NCBI GenBank assembly: GCA_014239155.1
Contig: JAAZZQ010000069.1
Location: 62,001-126,000, forward strand
Origin: Lachnospiraceae bacterium
Lineage (GTDB): Bacteria; Bacillota; Clostridia; Lachnospirales; Lachnospiraceae
DNA length: 64,000 bases
Direction of reading: 5' to 3'
How positions within the stretch are numbered: the stretch's first letter is position 1; every line of letters starts with the position of its first letter. Position numbers and translations under genes: made by a program. The notes under the pieces were generated by a model. The model worked only from the letters and a program-made list of their open reading frames with translations. It was not told the origin of the DNA and did no database searches. This document shows positions 35,384 through 43,957 of this stretch, in pieces.

Positions 35384-35540
35384 GTTACAGTTCAGCCTTG
35401 CCGAACTGTAACGCATCAAGCCATGCAAAATCGATTCGCGATGTCAAAACCATATTTTGTGGTTTGATGCATCTCAATCACTACGTTTTCTTACGTGGCT
35501 TATATAAGCCATAATTTGCAGCGCAGTGCAAAGTCCTAGG
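35384..35540 (-). repeat. interspersed intergenic repeat, copy 2
   Basis: Opposite-strand counterpart of 14429-14578; its outer part, GTTACAGTTCAGCCTTGCCG and AACTGTAAC (35384-35412), is a 9-pair stem that could end the sigH transcript. Conserved inner blocks are GCATCAAGCCATGCAAAA, GATGCAT, GTGGCTTATATAAGCCATAA and CCTAGG. The repeat fills most of the 214 bases before the response-regulator gene. Confidence 0.65.
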
Positions 35541-35596
35541 TTAAACCGTTACAAAATAATATACATTATGATCAGTGGACATTCGAGGGATGTGAA

Positions 35597-36046
35597 TTGC
35601 AGATGAGTAGAAAAAAGAAAGTTCATGAAAAGAATCAGAAAAAGAAAATGTTGATTGTGGAAGACAAAGCCATCAACAGATATGTTTTAAGGGGTATTTT
35701 TGAGGAGGAGTATGATATCGCAGAATGTCAAGACGGCAGAGCAGCAATTGAACTCTTAGGAGAGAGCCGGGATGAAGTGGCAGCAGTTCTTTTGGATATT
35801 GTGATGCCTGTATGTGATGGATTTGCGGTGCTGAAATATATGAAAGAGACGTCACTCTATAATGTGCCTGTAATATTAATCAGTTCCAATATGAATGAGA
35901 GCAATATTCACAAGGCAAGTACCTATGATGTTGTTGTCGATTATATACAGAAACCATTTCAAGAGAATATTGTGCGGCAGCGTGTGCAAAGAGCGATAGA
36001 ATTATATCAGAAAAAAGAGAATGTGAAGTATGAGCGGGCAGAGTAA
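35597..36046 (+). CDS. single-domain response regulator
   Basis: A 149-residue receiver-only protein. Asp pocket IVEDKAINRYVLRG (note Lys in place of the second acid), phosphoryl Asp in AVLLDIVMPVCDGF (about residue 62-63), Ser in VILISSN, and Lys in DYIQKPFQEN are visible. A basic N-terminal stretch (SRKKKVHEKNQKKKM) precedes it. TTG 35597 is used since GAGGG is 7 bases before; ATG 35603 is possible. No output domain, so it works by protein contacts. It overlaps recQ by 17 bases. Confidence 0.85.
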   Translation: MQMSRKKKVHEKNQKKKMLIVEDKAINRYVLRGIFEEEYDIAECQDGRAAIELLGESRDEVAAVLLDIVMPVCDGFAVLKYMKETSLYNVPVILISSNMNESNIHKASTYDVVVDYIQKPFQENIVRQRVQRAIELYQKKENVKYERAE

Positions 36047-37637
36047 ATACGAAGTTTTACAGACCTATTTTGGATACAGCTCTTTTCGGGATGGACAGGA
36101 GGAACTTATCGACAGTATTTTGGAGGGAAATGATGTGTTTGGCATTATGCCAACGGGTGCTGGCAAGTCCATTTGTTATCAAGTGCCAGCACTGATGTTT
36201 GACGGTATTACGCTAGTGATTTCTCCGCTGATTAGTCTGATGAAAGATCAGGTTGCAGCGCTAAACCAAGCAGGTATTTACGCCGCGTATCTCAACAGTT
36301 CTCTCACACAGGGACAATATTTCAAGGCGCTTGATTACGCGCGAAAAGGAAAATACAAAATTATTTATGTGGCACCAGAGCGCCTTCTAACGGAATCTTT
36401 TCTTGGGTTTGTCGTTCATGCAAACCTTTCGTTTGTCAGCGTAGACGAGGCGCATTGTGTGTCGCAGTGGGGGCAGGATTTTAGACCAGGGTATCTCAAA
36501 ATTGAGGAATTTCTTAGGAAACTACCCAAGCGCCCCATTGTGGGAGCCTTTACTGCAACGGCGACCAGAGAAGTCCAACAAGATGTTGTGCGCCTGTTAC
36601 AACTGTCAAATCCCAGAATAATCACAACAGGGTTTGACAGAAAAAACTTGAATTTTTATGTGCTTCAAGCAAAGGATAAAAAAGCAGCGTTAATGCGGAT
36701 TCTTCGCACACATTATGGCGAGAGTGGCATTATTTACTGTATTACCAGAAAATTGGTGGAAGAGGTGTATGAAGTGCTGTCTGAGCGTGGCTTGGAAGTG
36801 TCCAGGTATCATGCCGGAATGCAGGATGACGAGCGCCGCAGAAGCCAGGAAGAGTTTACCTCAGACCGAACACAGATTATGGTAGCTACAAATGCGTTTG
36901 GTATGGGAATTGACAAGCCAGATGTTCGGTTCGTCATACACTATAATATGCCTAAAAATATGGAAAGTTATTATCAAGAAGCGGGACGCGCAGGGCGGGA
37001 TGGGGAGAAGGCAGACTGTTATTTATTATATAGTTCGCAGGATGTGCATATCAATCAATATTTTATTGAGAACAATCGCGAGAATGAAGAACTAGATGAG
37101 GAGACATTGGCTTCTGTGATAGAAAAGGACCGAGAACGGCTCAAAAAAATGGTATTTTATTGTCATACAAAGTTTTGTTATCGTAAATATATGCTCAATT
37201 ATTTTGGGGAGAAAGCGGAACAATACTGTGGAGGCTGTGGAAATTGTGTTGGAAAAATGCAGACAGGAGACACACAATCTGCACGCAGTTCTAGTACCAC
37301 AGACGGCGGGAGGATTTTTGCAGCGGGTGGCAGCAAAAAAAGGACAACTTATGACAATCCAGAATTGTATGAACAGCTTAGATTTTTACGCAATCGTCTT
37401 GCAAAAGAATTGCAGGTTCCTGCGTATGTGGTTTTTACAGACAAATCACTAAAAGAAATGAGTATGTATTTGCCCGTTTCACGTGCAGAATTGCTTGAGA
37501 TTCAGGGAGTGGGGCAGGCAAAGTGTGATAAGTTCGGACAGGAGTTTATCAGTGTCATTCGTCAGTTTAAAGAAAAAAATGCGCAAGATGTTAGTCCAAC
37601 AAAAGTGCAGGCAAAAGCAAAAATTTTATTCAAATAA
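36030..37637 (+). CDS. recQ: ATP-dependent DNA helicase RecQ
   Basis: A 535-residue superfamily 2 3'-5' helicase for DNA repair. Motif I MPTGAGKSICYQVPA (about 44-58), DEAH box VDEAHCVSQWGQDFRPGYL (about 135-153), motif III TATATRE, and motif VI YYQEAGRAGRDG (about 315-326) are present. A zinc-binding Cys set (CHTKFCYRKYML and CGGCGNCVG, about 375-410) and an HRDC-like end follow. It is shorter than E. coli RecQ, lacking part of the winged-helix region. Overlap with the response regulator suggests a shared transcript. Confidence 0.93.
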   Translation: MSGQSKYEVLQTYFGYSSFRDGQEELIDSILEGNDVFGIMPTGAGKSICYQVPALMFDGITLVISPLISLMKDQVAALNQAGIYAAYLNSSLTQGQYFKALDYARKGKYKIIYVAPERLLTESFLGFVVHANLSFVSVDEAHCVSQWGQDFRPGYLKIEEFLRKLPKRPIVGAFTATATREVQQDVVRLLQLSNPRIITTGFDRKNLNFYVLQAKDKKAALMRILRTHYGESGIIYCITRKLVEEVYEVLSERGLEVSRYHAGMQDDERRRSQEEFTSDRTQIMVATNAFGMGIDKPDVRFVIHYNMPKNMESYYQEAGRAGRDGEKADCYLLYSSQDVHINQYFIENNRENEELDEETLASVIEKDRERLKKMVFYCHTKFCYRKYMLNYFGEKAEQYCGGCGNCVGKMQTGDTQSARSSSTTDGGRIFAAGGSKKRTTYDNPELYEQLRFLRNRLAKELQVPAYVVFTDKSLKEMSMYLPVSRAELLEIQGVGQAKCDKFGQEFISVIRQFKEKNAQDVSPTKVQAKAKILFK

Positions 37638-37661
37638 ATAAAAAGAAAGGAAAGAAGAAAA

Positions 37662-38759
37662 ATGATGAAATGGAACATGAAATCAAAAAAAGGAATACTG
37701 AAAAGAGCAGCCGCTGTAATGCTGGCTGCTGTGACGTTGGCTGGAATGTCAGCAAACGGTGTGGTGCCCGCATCACAGGTAAAGGCAGATGAGGCGCTGC
37801 CGGGATATGTAAGAAGCGTGTATACAAATGAGTGGATACCAGCGGAACAGTCTGTTGTCAGACCAATCGCTGTGATGATGCCAACAGATAAGGTGGCGCA
37901 GCCTTCTTATGGCATTAGCAATGCAGATATTTTGTATGAAATTATGGAGGAGGGGGAAATCTCTCGTCAGATGGCTGTAATTAGCAACTGGACAGGACTT
38001 TCTAAAATTGGAAATGTTAGAAGTTGCAGAGCATATTATCTTCCAGAAGCGACAGAGTGGGACCCAATTCTTGTTCATTTTGGCGGTGTGGTTTATATGA
38101 AAGACAGAATTACAGCACCAGATATCAATAATATTTCGGGAACAAATCAGTATGGTACTGGTGGTGGTGCTCCCGGATCCGAAGCGTTTTTTAGAACCTC
38201 CGACAGAAAGGCGCCACACAATGCATACACTAGTGCACCAAATATTATCAATGCATGTGCAGGACTTGGATATTCTGTTAATATTAGACAAGGATTTTAC
38301 AATCCAAAGCACTTTACATTTGCAGATGGTGGAAATACATTAGAACAATACGGTGCAGCGGCTGCGACAGCAAATGCAATTGACCTTTCTCTAATCTTTC
38401 CTTACACAAAGAGCGCATTTACATACAATCCCGCCGATGGCATGTATTATAAGACCATTCATGGAAAGGCACAGACAGATGGTTTAAATGGGCAGCAGCT
38501 TAAATTTGCAAATGTGATTGTTCAGAATACAAAGTGGTGCAAACTTGATAACAATGGATATTTATATTTCCAGAATATTGATAATACAGAAGATGGTTAT
38601 TATTTTACCAAGGGAAAATGTATCCACATTACATGGCAGAAGGCTGGAGAGTATACACCAACTGTATATTATGATGACTTTGGAAATGAGATTCAACTCA
38701 ATGAAGGAAAGACATATATTGCGGTTGCACAGACAGGTCGCCCCGTTGCATTCCAATAA
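37662..38759 (+). CDS. DUF3048 domain exported protein
   Basis: A 365-residue protein of the YerB/DUF3048 family. A signal peptide (basic KSKKGILKR then AAAVMLAAVTLAGMSANGV) precedes a mature domain with RPIAVMMPTDKVAQPSYGIS, NADILYEIMEEGEISRQMAV, GNVRSCRAYYLPEATEWDPI and ILVHFGG. Function in the family is poorly known. The protein is expected outside the membrane. AAAGGAAAG precedes ATG 37662. It lies 24 bases after recQ. Confidence 0.85.
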   Translation: MMKWNMKSKKGILKRAAAVMLAAVTLAGMSANGVVPASQVKADEALPGYVRSVYTNEWIPAEQSVVRPIAVMMPTDKVAQPSYGISNADILYEIMEEGEISRQMAVISNWTGLSKIGNVRSCRAYYLPEATEWDPILVHFGGVVYMKDRITAPDINNISGTNQYGTGGGAPGSEAFFRTSDRKAPHNAYTSAPNIINACAGLGYSVNIRQGFYNPKHFTFADGGNTLEQYGAAAATANAIDLSLIFPYTKSAFTYNPADGMYYKTIHGKAQTDGLNGQQLKFANVIVQNTKWCKLDNNGYLYFQNIDNTEDGYYFTKGKCIHITWQKAGEYTPTVYYDDFGNEIQLNEGKTYIAVAQTGRPVAFQ

Positions 38760-38803
38760 AATTTGGATTGGCAAAAGGGATTGATTATGAAAAGGGATTG
38801 ATT

Positions 38804-39634
38804 ATGAAATATGAGAACATTCCGGTGGAGATGGATCATGTCGTGCAGGCGACATTATCCCTTTACCTGCAAGAAGATTACCCAAATACCTACGGAGAGC
38901 GGAAACGGCCTTTGGTTTTAATTTGCCCAGGAGGCGGTTATGAGCATGTGTCTGTCCGCGAGGGAGAGCCAGTCGCATTTCAGTTCTTGGCAGCGCGTTG
39001 TCATGCAGCAGTACTGTGGTATGATATTTCCAAGGATGGTGTGGAGCACCCACAAGAATTGAAGGAGCTGGCGTGGTCCGTGGCTTATATTAGAGACCAT
39101 GCGGACCAGTATGCAATTGATAAGGACAAGATTATTGTGGCGGGCTTCTCGGCAGGAGGACATCTTGCTGCGAGTTTGGGATGCTTTTGGGATAAAGCGT
39201 GGCTTGCGCAGGAAATGCAGATGAAAAAAGAGCGTTATCAACCAAATGGAATGATTCTTGCATACCCAGTGATTACCTCCGGCACATTTGCACACAGAGG
39301 AAGTTTTGTAAATCTGATGGGAACAAAAGCAGATGCAGTGCTAGAACAAGAATTAAGTCTTGAAAATCAAGTGACGGATAAAGTTCCCCCTGTATTTATG
39401 TGGCATACGTTTGAGGATGGCGCAGTGCCCTTGGAAAATTCGTTAATGTTTGCCACAGCGCTTAGAAAGGCAGGTGTTCATTTTGAATACCATATATTTC
39501 CGCATGGTGGGCATGGGTGCTCTCTTGCAACAGCAGAGACATCTATGCTAGAAGGCAAGGAGATTGAGCCGCAGTGTGCACAGTGGATTGCGCTTTGCAA
39601 AAATTGGCTGAAACATAATTTTATAGAAAAGTAA
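38804..39634 (+). CDS. alpha/beta hydrolase, acetyl-esterase type
   Basis: A 276-residue alpha/beta hydrolase of the acetyl xylan esterase/BD-FAE type. Oxyanion stretch LICPGGGYEHV (about 36-46), nucleophile elbow GFSAGGHLAAS (about 113-123), acid in WHTFEDGAVP and His in PHGGHGCS (about 238-245) form a full catalytic set. ATG 38804 is favoured: a 17-base tandem duplication puts an AAAGGGATT site before two ATGs (38787 and 38804); the first opens only a 4-codon frame. No signal peptide, so it acts in the cytoplasm on imported acylated sugars. Confidence 0.85.
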   Translation: MKYENIPVEMDHVVQATLSLYLQEDYPNTYGERKRPLVLICPGGGYEHVSVREGEPVAFQFLAARCHAAVLWYDISKDGVEHPQELKELAWSVAYIRDHADQYAIDKDKIIVAGFSAGGHLAASLGCFWDKAWLAQEMQMKKERYQPNGMILAYPVITSGTFAHRGSFVNLMGTKADAVLEQELSLENQVTDKVPPVFMWHTFEDGAVPLENSLMFATALRKAGVHFEYHIFPHGGHGCSLATAETSMLEGKEIEPQCAQWIALCKNWLKHNFIEK

Positions 39635-39638
39635 TAGA

Positions 39639-39676
39639 AAAACCGAGTAGGGAAATTAAAATCCCTACTCGGTTTT
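39639..39676. terminator. bidirectional terminator
   Basis: A 15-pair stem (39639-39653 with 39662-39676), loop of 8, with A-run on the left and TTTT on the right, lies between the convergent esterase and 39665-40210 genes. The stop codon of the latter (39665-39667) is inside the stem. Confidence 0.85.
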
Positions 39677-40210
39677 AGATTGCAGCATATAAAATTGAGT
39701 CATACGATCCTTTTCGACAAACCATGAGTCCTTGTCTTTGGTTCCTGTAACTTGACAGAGAGTACAACAGATAGCAAGTGTAGGGTTCCAGAGGTAATCG
39801 CGTTCCTCATAGATACCAATTAAAAGTTTTCTGTCAATAAGACCTGTAAATCCAAGGTTTTTTATTGGTTTTAATCCCAGTTCAAAACCAAGTCGGGGAT
39901 TGTAAGTGGAAATGATTACTCCCTCTTTTAAAATATTGCGTATCATAACACTCTCATAACAGGTATTCATGATACCAACCATGTGTATCGAATATGCGCG
40001 TGTGAGACTTTCATCACGCAGGTCTGTCTGTAGCAAATATCTACCATCCTGTGTCGGAAATGTGAAATTCTCATCTGCTGTATCGGAATAAAGTACAAAA
40101 CGTCCAACGCCTAGATACATGGCAGGGTATTCTTTCCCATCATACATTACATAGAGACCTTCCCGGTATTCACCGGTGGAAGTGCCTTCAAATTCAAAAC
40201 GCTCCTTCAT
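39665..40210 (-). CDS. hypothetical protein, 181 residues
   Basis: A soluble protein starting MKERFEFEGTSTGEYREGLY with many Tyr and charged residues and a Cys cluster ICCTLCQ near 147-153. I recognise no family. AAGGAGA lies 13 bases before the ATG. It is a single gene on the minus strand, ending inside the shared terminator stem. A 723-bp gene-poor gap follows on its 5' side. Confidence 0.65.
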   Translation of the reverse strand: MKERFEFEGTSTGEYREGLYVMYDGKEYPAMYLGVGRFVLYSDTADENFTFPTQDGRYLLQTDLRDESLTRAYSIHMVGIMNTCYESVMIRNILKEGVIISTYNPRLGFELGLKPIKNLGFTGLIDRKLLIGIYEERDYLWNPTLAICCTLCQVTGTKDKDSWFVEKDRMTQFYMLQSKTE

Positions 40211-40933
40211 ATTGACTAAGTCTCCTTTTTTATTTTTTGTAACTGTTTACGACTATTCTCTAATGGCAAATTCTCTGATATCAAACAATTACAATTTATG
40301 TAATAAAGTAAAAAATAAGTAAAACTTATCACTTATTTTTATAATATTATATCAGGGATATGGTGACAAGGGGGTAACTCTCAAAAAAATAACACTAACA
40401 CGCAATAGACACAAAAGTTATATTTATTGCAAAAATATATTTTTTTGGTAATAAAAAAGAAATAATAAAAATTTTCTATATCTTTATTATATGTGAAAAA
40501 ATAGAGTGATATTAATAGGTTGGTGACGGTATATTGTGTGTATATTTATATCTTTGAATGGTTTTGTAAAACTTGCTAGTACAGCGTTGCATTAATTTTG
40601 AAGTAATAGGTGCCTGAATTTTGTGTCAGGGCAAGGGGGAGGAAGGAGGCAATATGGTGGCATTGTTGACTGATGACAATGCGGTACTGAAACAAAATTT
40701 AGGCGCATAGTATTCGATTATTAGTGCAATGTTGTACTAGAGCGTGTTTGAAATTGAAACTGTGGACCGCCTGTCTTGCACTATTGTGTTGTTAAAATTC
40801 CTGTCTGGATAGAGCACTAGTTTAAGAGATATTTTTTGATAATAAATGACAAATTAGAGAAAATAGTTTATTATAAGAAAGAAACATATAACCATGAGGA
40901 ATAAATTGTAAAGAAGAAAGGTATGATTGCAGC
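40211..40933. other. 723-bp gene-free interval with possible micro-ORF
   Basis: No full gene is seen. The most AT-rich part (40260-40560) would suit divergent promoters. At 40654-40710 a GGAAGGAGG site precedes a plus-strand frame for an 18-residue peptide, MVALLTDDNAVLKQNLGA. At 40738-40754 ACTAGAGCGTGTTTGAA repeats the end of the inverted-repeat element at 5510-5662. At 40923-40937 a 4-codon frame (MIAA-stop) overlaps the next gene start as ATGA. Confidence 0.4.
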
Positions 40934-41557
40934 ATGAGGCCAAATCCTAGACCGCAGGAAATTTATAGACATTTTAAAGGAAATATTTATCAGATTATCA
41001 CGCTGGCACGCCATTCAGAGGATGGCATGAAAATGGTGGTCTATCAACAACTCTATGCACCGTATGAAGTTTATGTACGTCCGCTTGAGATGTTTATGAG
41101 TAAAATAGACGCCAGAAAATATCCGAATGAGACACAAATATACCGTTTTGAAAAGATTGATATTCGGGGAGAGGAGAGCACTAGAACTCAGAAGGAAACG
41201 TCTTCAGAGACACTTACAAGAGTGTTAAACAGAGGAAAAATGCAATCCTCATTGTCATCAGATGAGAAAGAGACTATTTTGGAAGAAACAGAGAAGGACA
41301 GTACAAATATTCAGTCCTCAGAAGAAGAAGAGTTTGCTTTGGATCAGGGACTTGTAGAGTTTTTGGATGCAGATTCTTATGAGAAAAAATTACAGATACT
41401 AAGTACACTTCATCCAAGGATAACAGATGCAATGATTGATACAATGGCAGCCAGTCTTGACACAGAGATAAAAGAGGGGGAGATTGAAACACGTTATAAC
41501 GAGATTAAGAGTTGTCTTATGACAATGGAGCGCTTTGAGTGCAATCGACTTAGGTAA
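40934..41557 (+). CDS. DUF1653 domain protein
   Basis: A 207-residue protein with an N-terminal DUF1653 domain (about 8-72: EIYRHFKGNIYQIITLARHS, VVYQQLYAPYEVYVRPLEMF), a small fold of unknown job. The C-terminal half is acidic and Ser/Glu-rich, low in complexity, and not recognised. ATG 40934 overlaps the stop of the MIAA mini-frame. It precedes a glycosyltransferase gene by 23 bases. Confidence 0.8.
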   Translation: MRPNPRPQEIYRHFKGNIYQIITLARHSEDGMKMVVYQQLYAPYEVYVRPLEMFMSKIDARKYPNETQIYRFEKIDIRGEESTRTQKETSSETLTRVLNRGKMQSSLSSDEKETILEETEKDSTNIQSSEEEEFALDQGLVEFLDADSYEKKLQILSTLHPRITDAMIDTMAASLDTEIKEGEIETRYNEIKSCLMTMERFECNRLR

Positions 41558-41580
41558 ATTATTAGAGATAGGAGTAGGTT

Positions 41581-42606
41581 ATGAAATTATTATCAATAGC
41601 GATACCTTGCTATAATTCGGCGGCATATATGCGAAGATGTATTGACTCTCTGCTTCCGGGCGGGGAAGATGTGGAGATTATTGTTGTAAATGATGGTTCT
41701 AGTGATAATACACTAGATATAGCCGAAGAGTATCGAGAGCGTTTTCCGGGAATTATTAAGGTGGTAAACAAGGAGAATGGTGGACATGGTTCCGCTGTAA
41801 ATGTGGGAATTGAACAGGCGAAAGGACTATATTTCAAGGTAGTGGATAGTGATGACTGGGTGAGTCAGAGCGCTTATATTCAGATTCTTGACAAATTGAA
41901 AGAATTGCTAAAGAGTGGGAAATCGATTGACATGTTCATCAGTAATTTTGTCTATGAAAAAGAAGGGGAAAAGCGCAAAAAAGTTATGAAGTACCATCAT
42001 GCATTGCCGCAGGATGAAATTTTTACATGGAAGGATGTGCGTCATTTTAGAGTAGGACAATATATTCTGATGCACTCGGTTATCTATCGGACAAATCTGT
42101 TGCGGGACTGCGGATTAAGATTGCCCGAGAATACTTTTTATGTGGATAATATTTTTGTGTTTCATCCACTTCCCTATGTAAAAACGATGTATTATATGGA
42201 TGTAAATTTCTACCGTTATTTTATTGGAAGAGCAGATCAGTCTGTCAATGAACAGGTTATGATTAGTAGAATCGATCAACAGATTCGGGTGAATAAGTTA
42301 TTAGTGGATTATTATGTGGCAGAGAAACAGCATATTTTGACTAATGGTAAGGTAAGGAAATATATGATTAGTTATCTTGATATTATCACAACCGTGTCCT
42401 CGGTGCTCTTAATTCGCTCGGAGTTGGAGGAAAATCTGGAAAAGAAGAAAGAACTTTGGGAGTATATTAAGACAAAGGACAAGCTGTTGTGGGTTCGCCT
42501 TCGCATGGGACTTCTTGGCAACGCGATGAACCTTCCGGGAAAACTAGGCAGAAAAATTTCGGTGGATGGATATAAGCTTTGCCAGAGGATTTTCCACTTC
42601 AATTAA
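41581..42606 (+). CDS. family 2 glycosyltransferase
   Basis: A 341-residue GT-A fold enzyme. The nucleotide-sugar site is at IAIPCYNSAAYMRRCIDSL and EIIVVNDGSSDNTLD (about 6-45), and the metal-binding DxD is in VVDSDDWVS (about 91-99). The C-terminal half contains basic helices that may touch the membrane. It uses an activated sugar to build cell-surface glycan; acceptor unknown. TAGGAG lies before the ATG. A new promoter and glyA follow. Confidence 0.88.
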   Translation: MKLLSIAIPCYNSAAYMRRCIDSLLPGGEDVEIIVVNDGSSDNTLDIAEEYRERFPGIIKVVNKENGGHGSAVNVGIEQAKGLYFKVVDSDDWVSQSAYIQILDKLKELLKSGKSIDMFISNFVYEKEGEKRKKVMKYHHALPQDEIFTWKDVRHFRVGQYILMHSVIYRTNLLRDCGLRLPENTFYVDNIFVFHPLPYVKTMYYMDVNFYRYFIGRADQSVNEQVMISRIDQQIRVNKLLVDYYVAEKQHILTNGKVRKYMISYLDIITTVSSVLLIRSELEENLEKKKELWEYIKTKDKLLWVRLRMGLLGNAMNLPGKLGRKISVDGYKLCQRIFHFN

Positions 42607-42609
42607 CTC

Positions 42610-42638
42610 TTGTAAAATTGGCAAAAAACGGTTATACT
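42610..42638 (+). promoter_or_regulatory. promoter of glyA
   Basis: TTGTAA (42610-42615) and TATACT (42633-42638) with a 17-base gap, about 65 bases before glyA. Confidence 0.65.
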
Positions 42639-42705
42639 CTATACAGACTTTACAGTCGCACGAATATTTAAAACAGATTAAAATATAAATACGGAGGAGA
42701 GATTC

Positions 42706-43944
42706 ATGTATTCACTTGATGAAGTAAGAAAAGCAGATCCCCAGATTGCAGAGGCTATCGTGGCAGAGCAGGAGCGGCAGAACAGCCATATTGAGTTGAT
42801 TGCTTCTGAAAACTGGGTCAGCAAGGCGGTTATGGCAGCGATGGGTAGCCCGCTGACAAATAAGTACGCTGAGGGATATCCCGCAAAGAGATATTATGGC
42901 GGATGTGAATGTGTAGATGTCGTTGAAAATCTTGCGATAGAACGTGCCAAACAATTGTTTGGCTGCGACTATGCAAATGTTCAGCCACATTCTGGTGCGC
43001 AAGCAAATATGGCAGTACAGTTTGCTATTTTGCAGCCGGGAGATACGATTATGGGGATGAATTTGGATCATGGTGGGCATCTCACACATGGTTCGCCTGT
43101 GAACATGTCCGGCAAATATTTTTATGTGGTTCCTTATGGTGTGGATGACAATGGATTTCTTGATTACGATAAAATGAGAAAGCTTGCACTGGAATGCAAG
43201 CCTAAGATGATTATTGCAGGTGCAAGTGCATATGCCAGAACCATTGATTTTGAGCGTTTTCGTGAAGTTTGTGATGAGGTTGGTGCTGTGCTTATGGTAG
43301 ATATGGCGCATATAGCTGGTCTAGTGGCGGCAGGACTTCATCCAAGCCCTATTCCTTATGCGGATGTTGTGACAACAACAACGCACAAGACCTTGAGAGG
43401 TCCTCGTGGTGGTCTGATTCTTGCCAACAAGGAAGCAGCAGAAAAATATAATTTCAACAAGGCAATCTTTCCCGGAATTCAGGGGGGACCATTGATGCAT
43501 GTGATTGCAGCGAAGGCTGTCTGCTTTCAGGAGGCATTACAGGATGCGTTCAAGGAATATCAGCAGCAGATTGTCAAGAATGCACAGGCTCTTTGTAAAG
43601 GGCTGATTAGTCGAGAGATTAAGATTGTTTCAGGCGGCACAGATAATCATTTGATGCTTGTAGACCTGACAACATATGACCTCACAGGAAAGGTTGTCGA
43701 GAAGCTTATGGATGAGGCGCATATTACCTGCAATAAAAATACAATTCCAAACGATCCGAAGTCACCGTTTGTCACAAGCGGTATTCGACTTGGAACTCCT
43801 GCTGTGACAAGTCGTGGTATGAAGGAAGAAGATATGGATCAGATTGCAGAGGCAATCGCTATGGTGATAAAGAATCAGGAGAATGGTATTGCTGGTGCAA
43901 GGGATATTGTACAATCACTTACAGACAAGTATCCTTTGACCTAA
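42706..43944 (+). CDS. glyA: serine hydroxymethyltransferase
   Basis: A 412-residue PLP enzyme that makes glycine and methylene-tetrahydrofolate from serine. Motifs: [30 protein letters not shown] (about 51-70), SGAQAN, and the PLP lysine in [14 protein letters not shown] (about 222-235). Length is normal. GGAGGAG precedes ATG. It is followed after 13 bases by the GH3-like membrane protein. Confidence 0.96.
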   Translation: MYSLDEVRKADPQIAEAIVAEQERQNSHIELIASENWVSKAVMAAMGSPLTNKYAEGYPAKRYYGGCECVDVVENLAIERAKQLFGCDYANVQPHSGAQANMAVQFAILQPGDTIMGMNLDHGGHLTHGSPVNMSGKYFYVVPYGVDDNGFLDYDKMRKLALECKPKMIIAGASAYARTIDFERFREVCDEVGAVLMVDMAHIAGLVAAGLHPSPIPYADVVTTTTHKTLRGPRGGLILANKEAAEKYNFNKAIFPGIQGGPLMHVIAAKAVCFQEALQDAFKEYQQQIVKNAQALCKGLISREIKIVSGGTDNHLMLVDLTTYDLTGKVVEKLMDEAHITCNKNTIPNDPKSPFVTSGIRLGTPAVTSRGMKEEDMDQIAEAIAMVIKNQENGIAGARDIVQSLTDKYPLT

Positions 43945-43957
43945 GTATCAAGATTAT

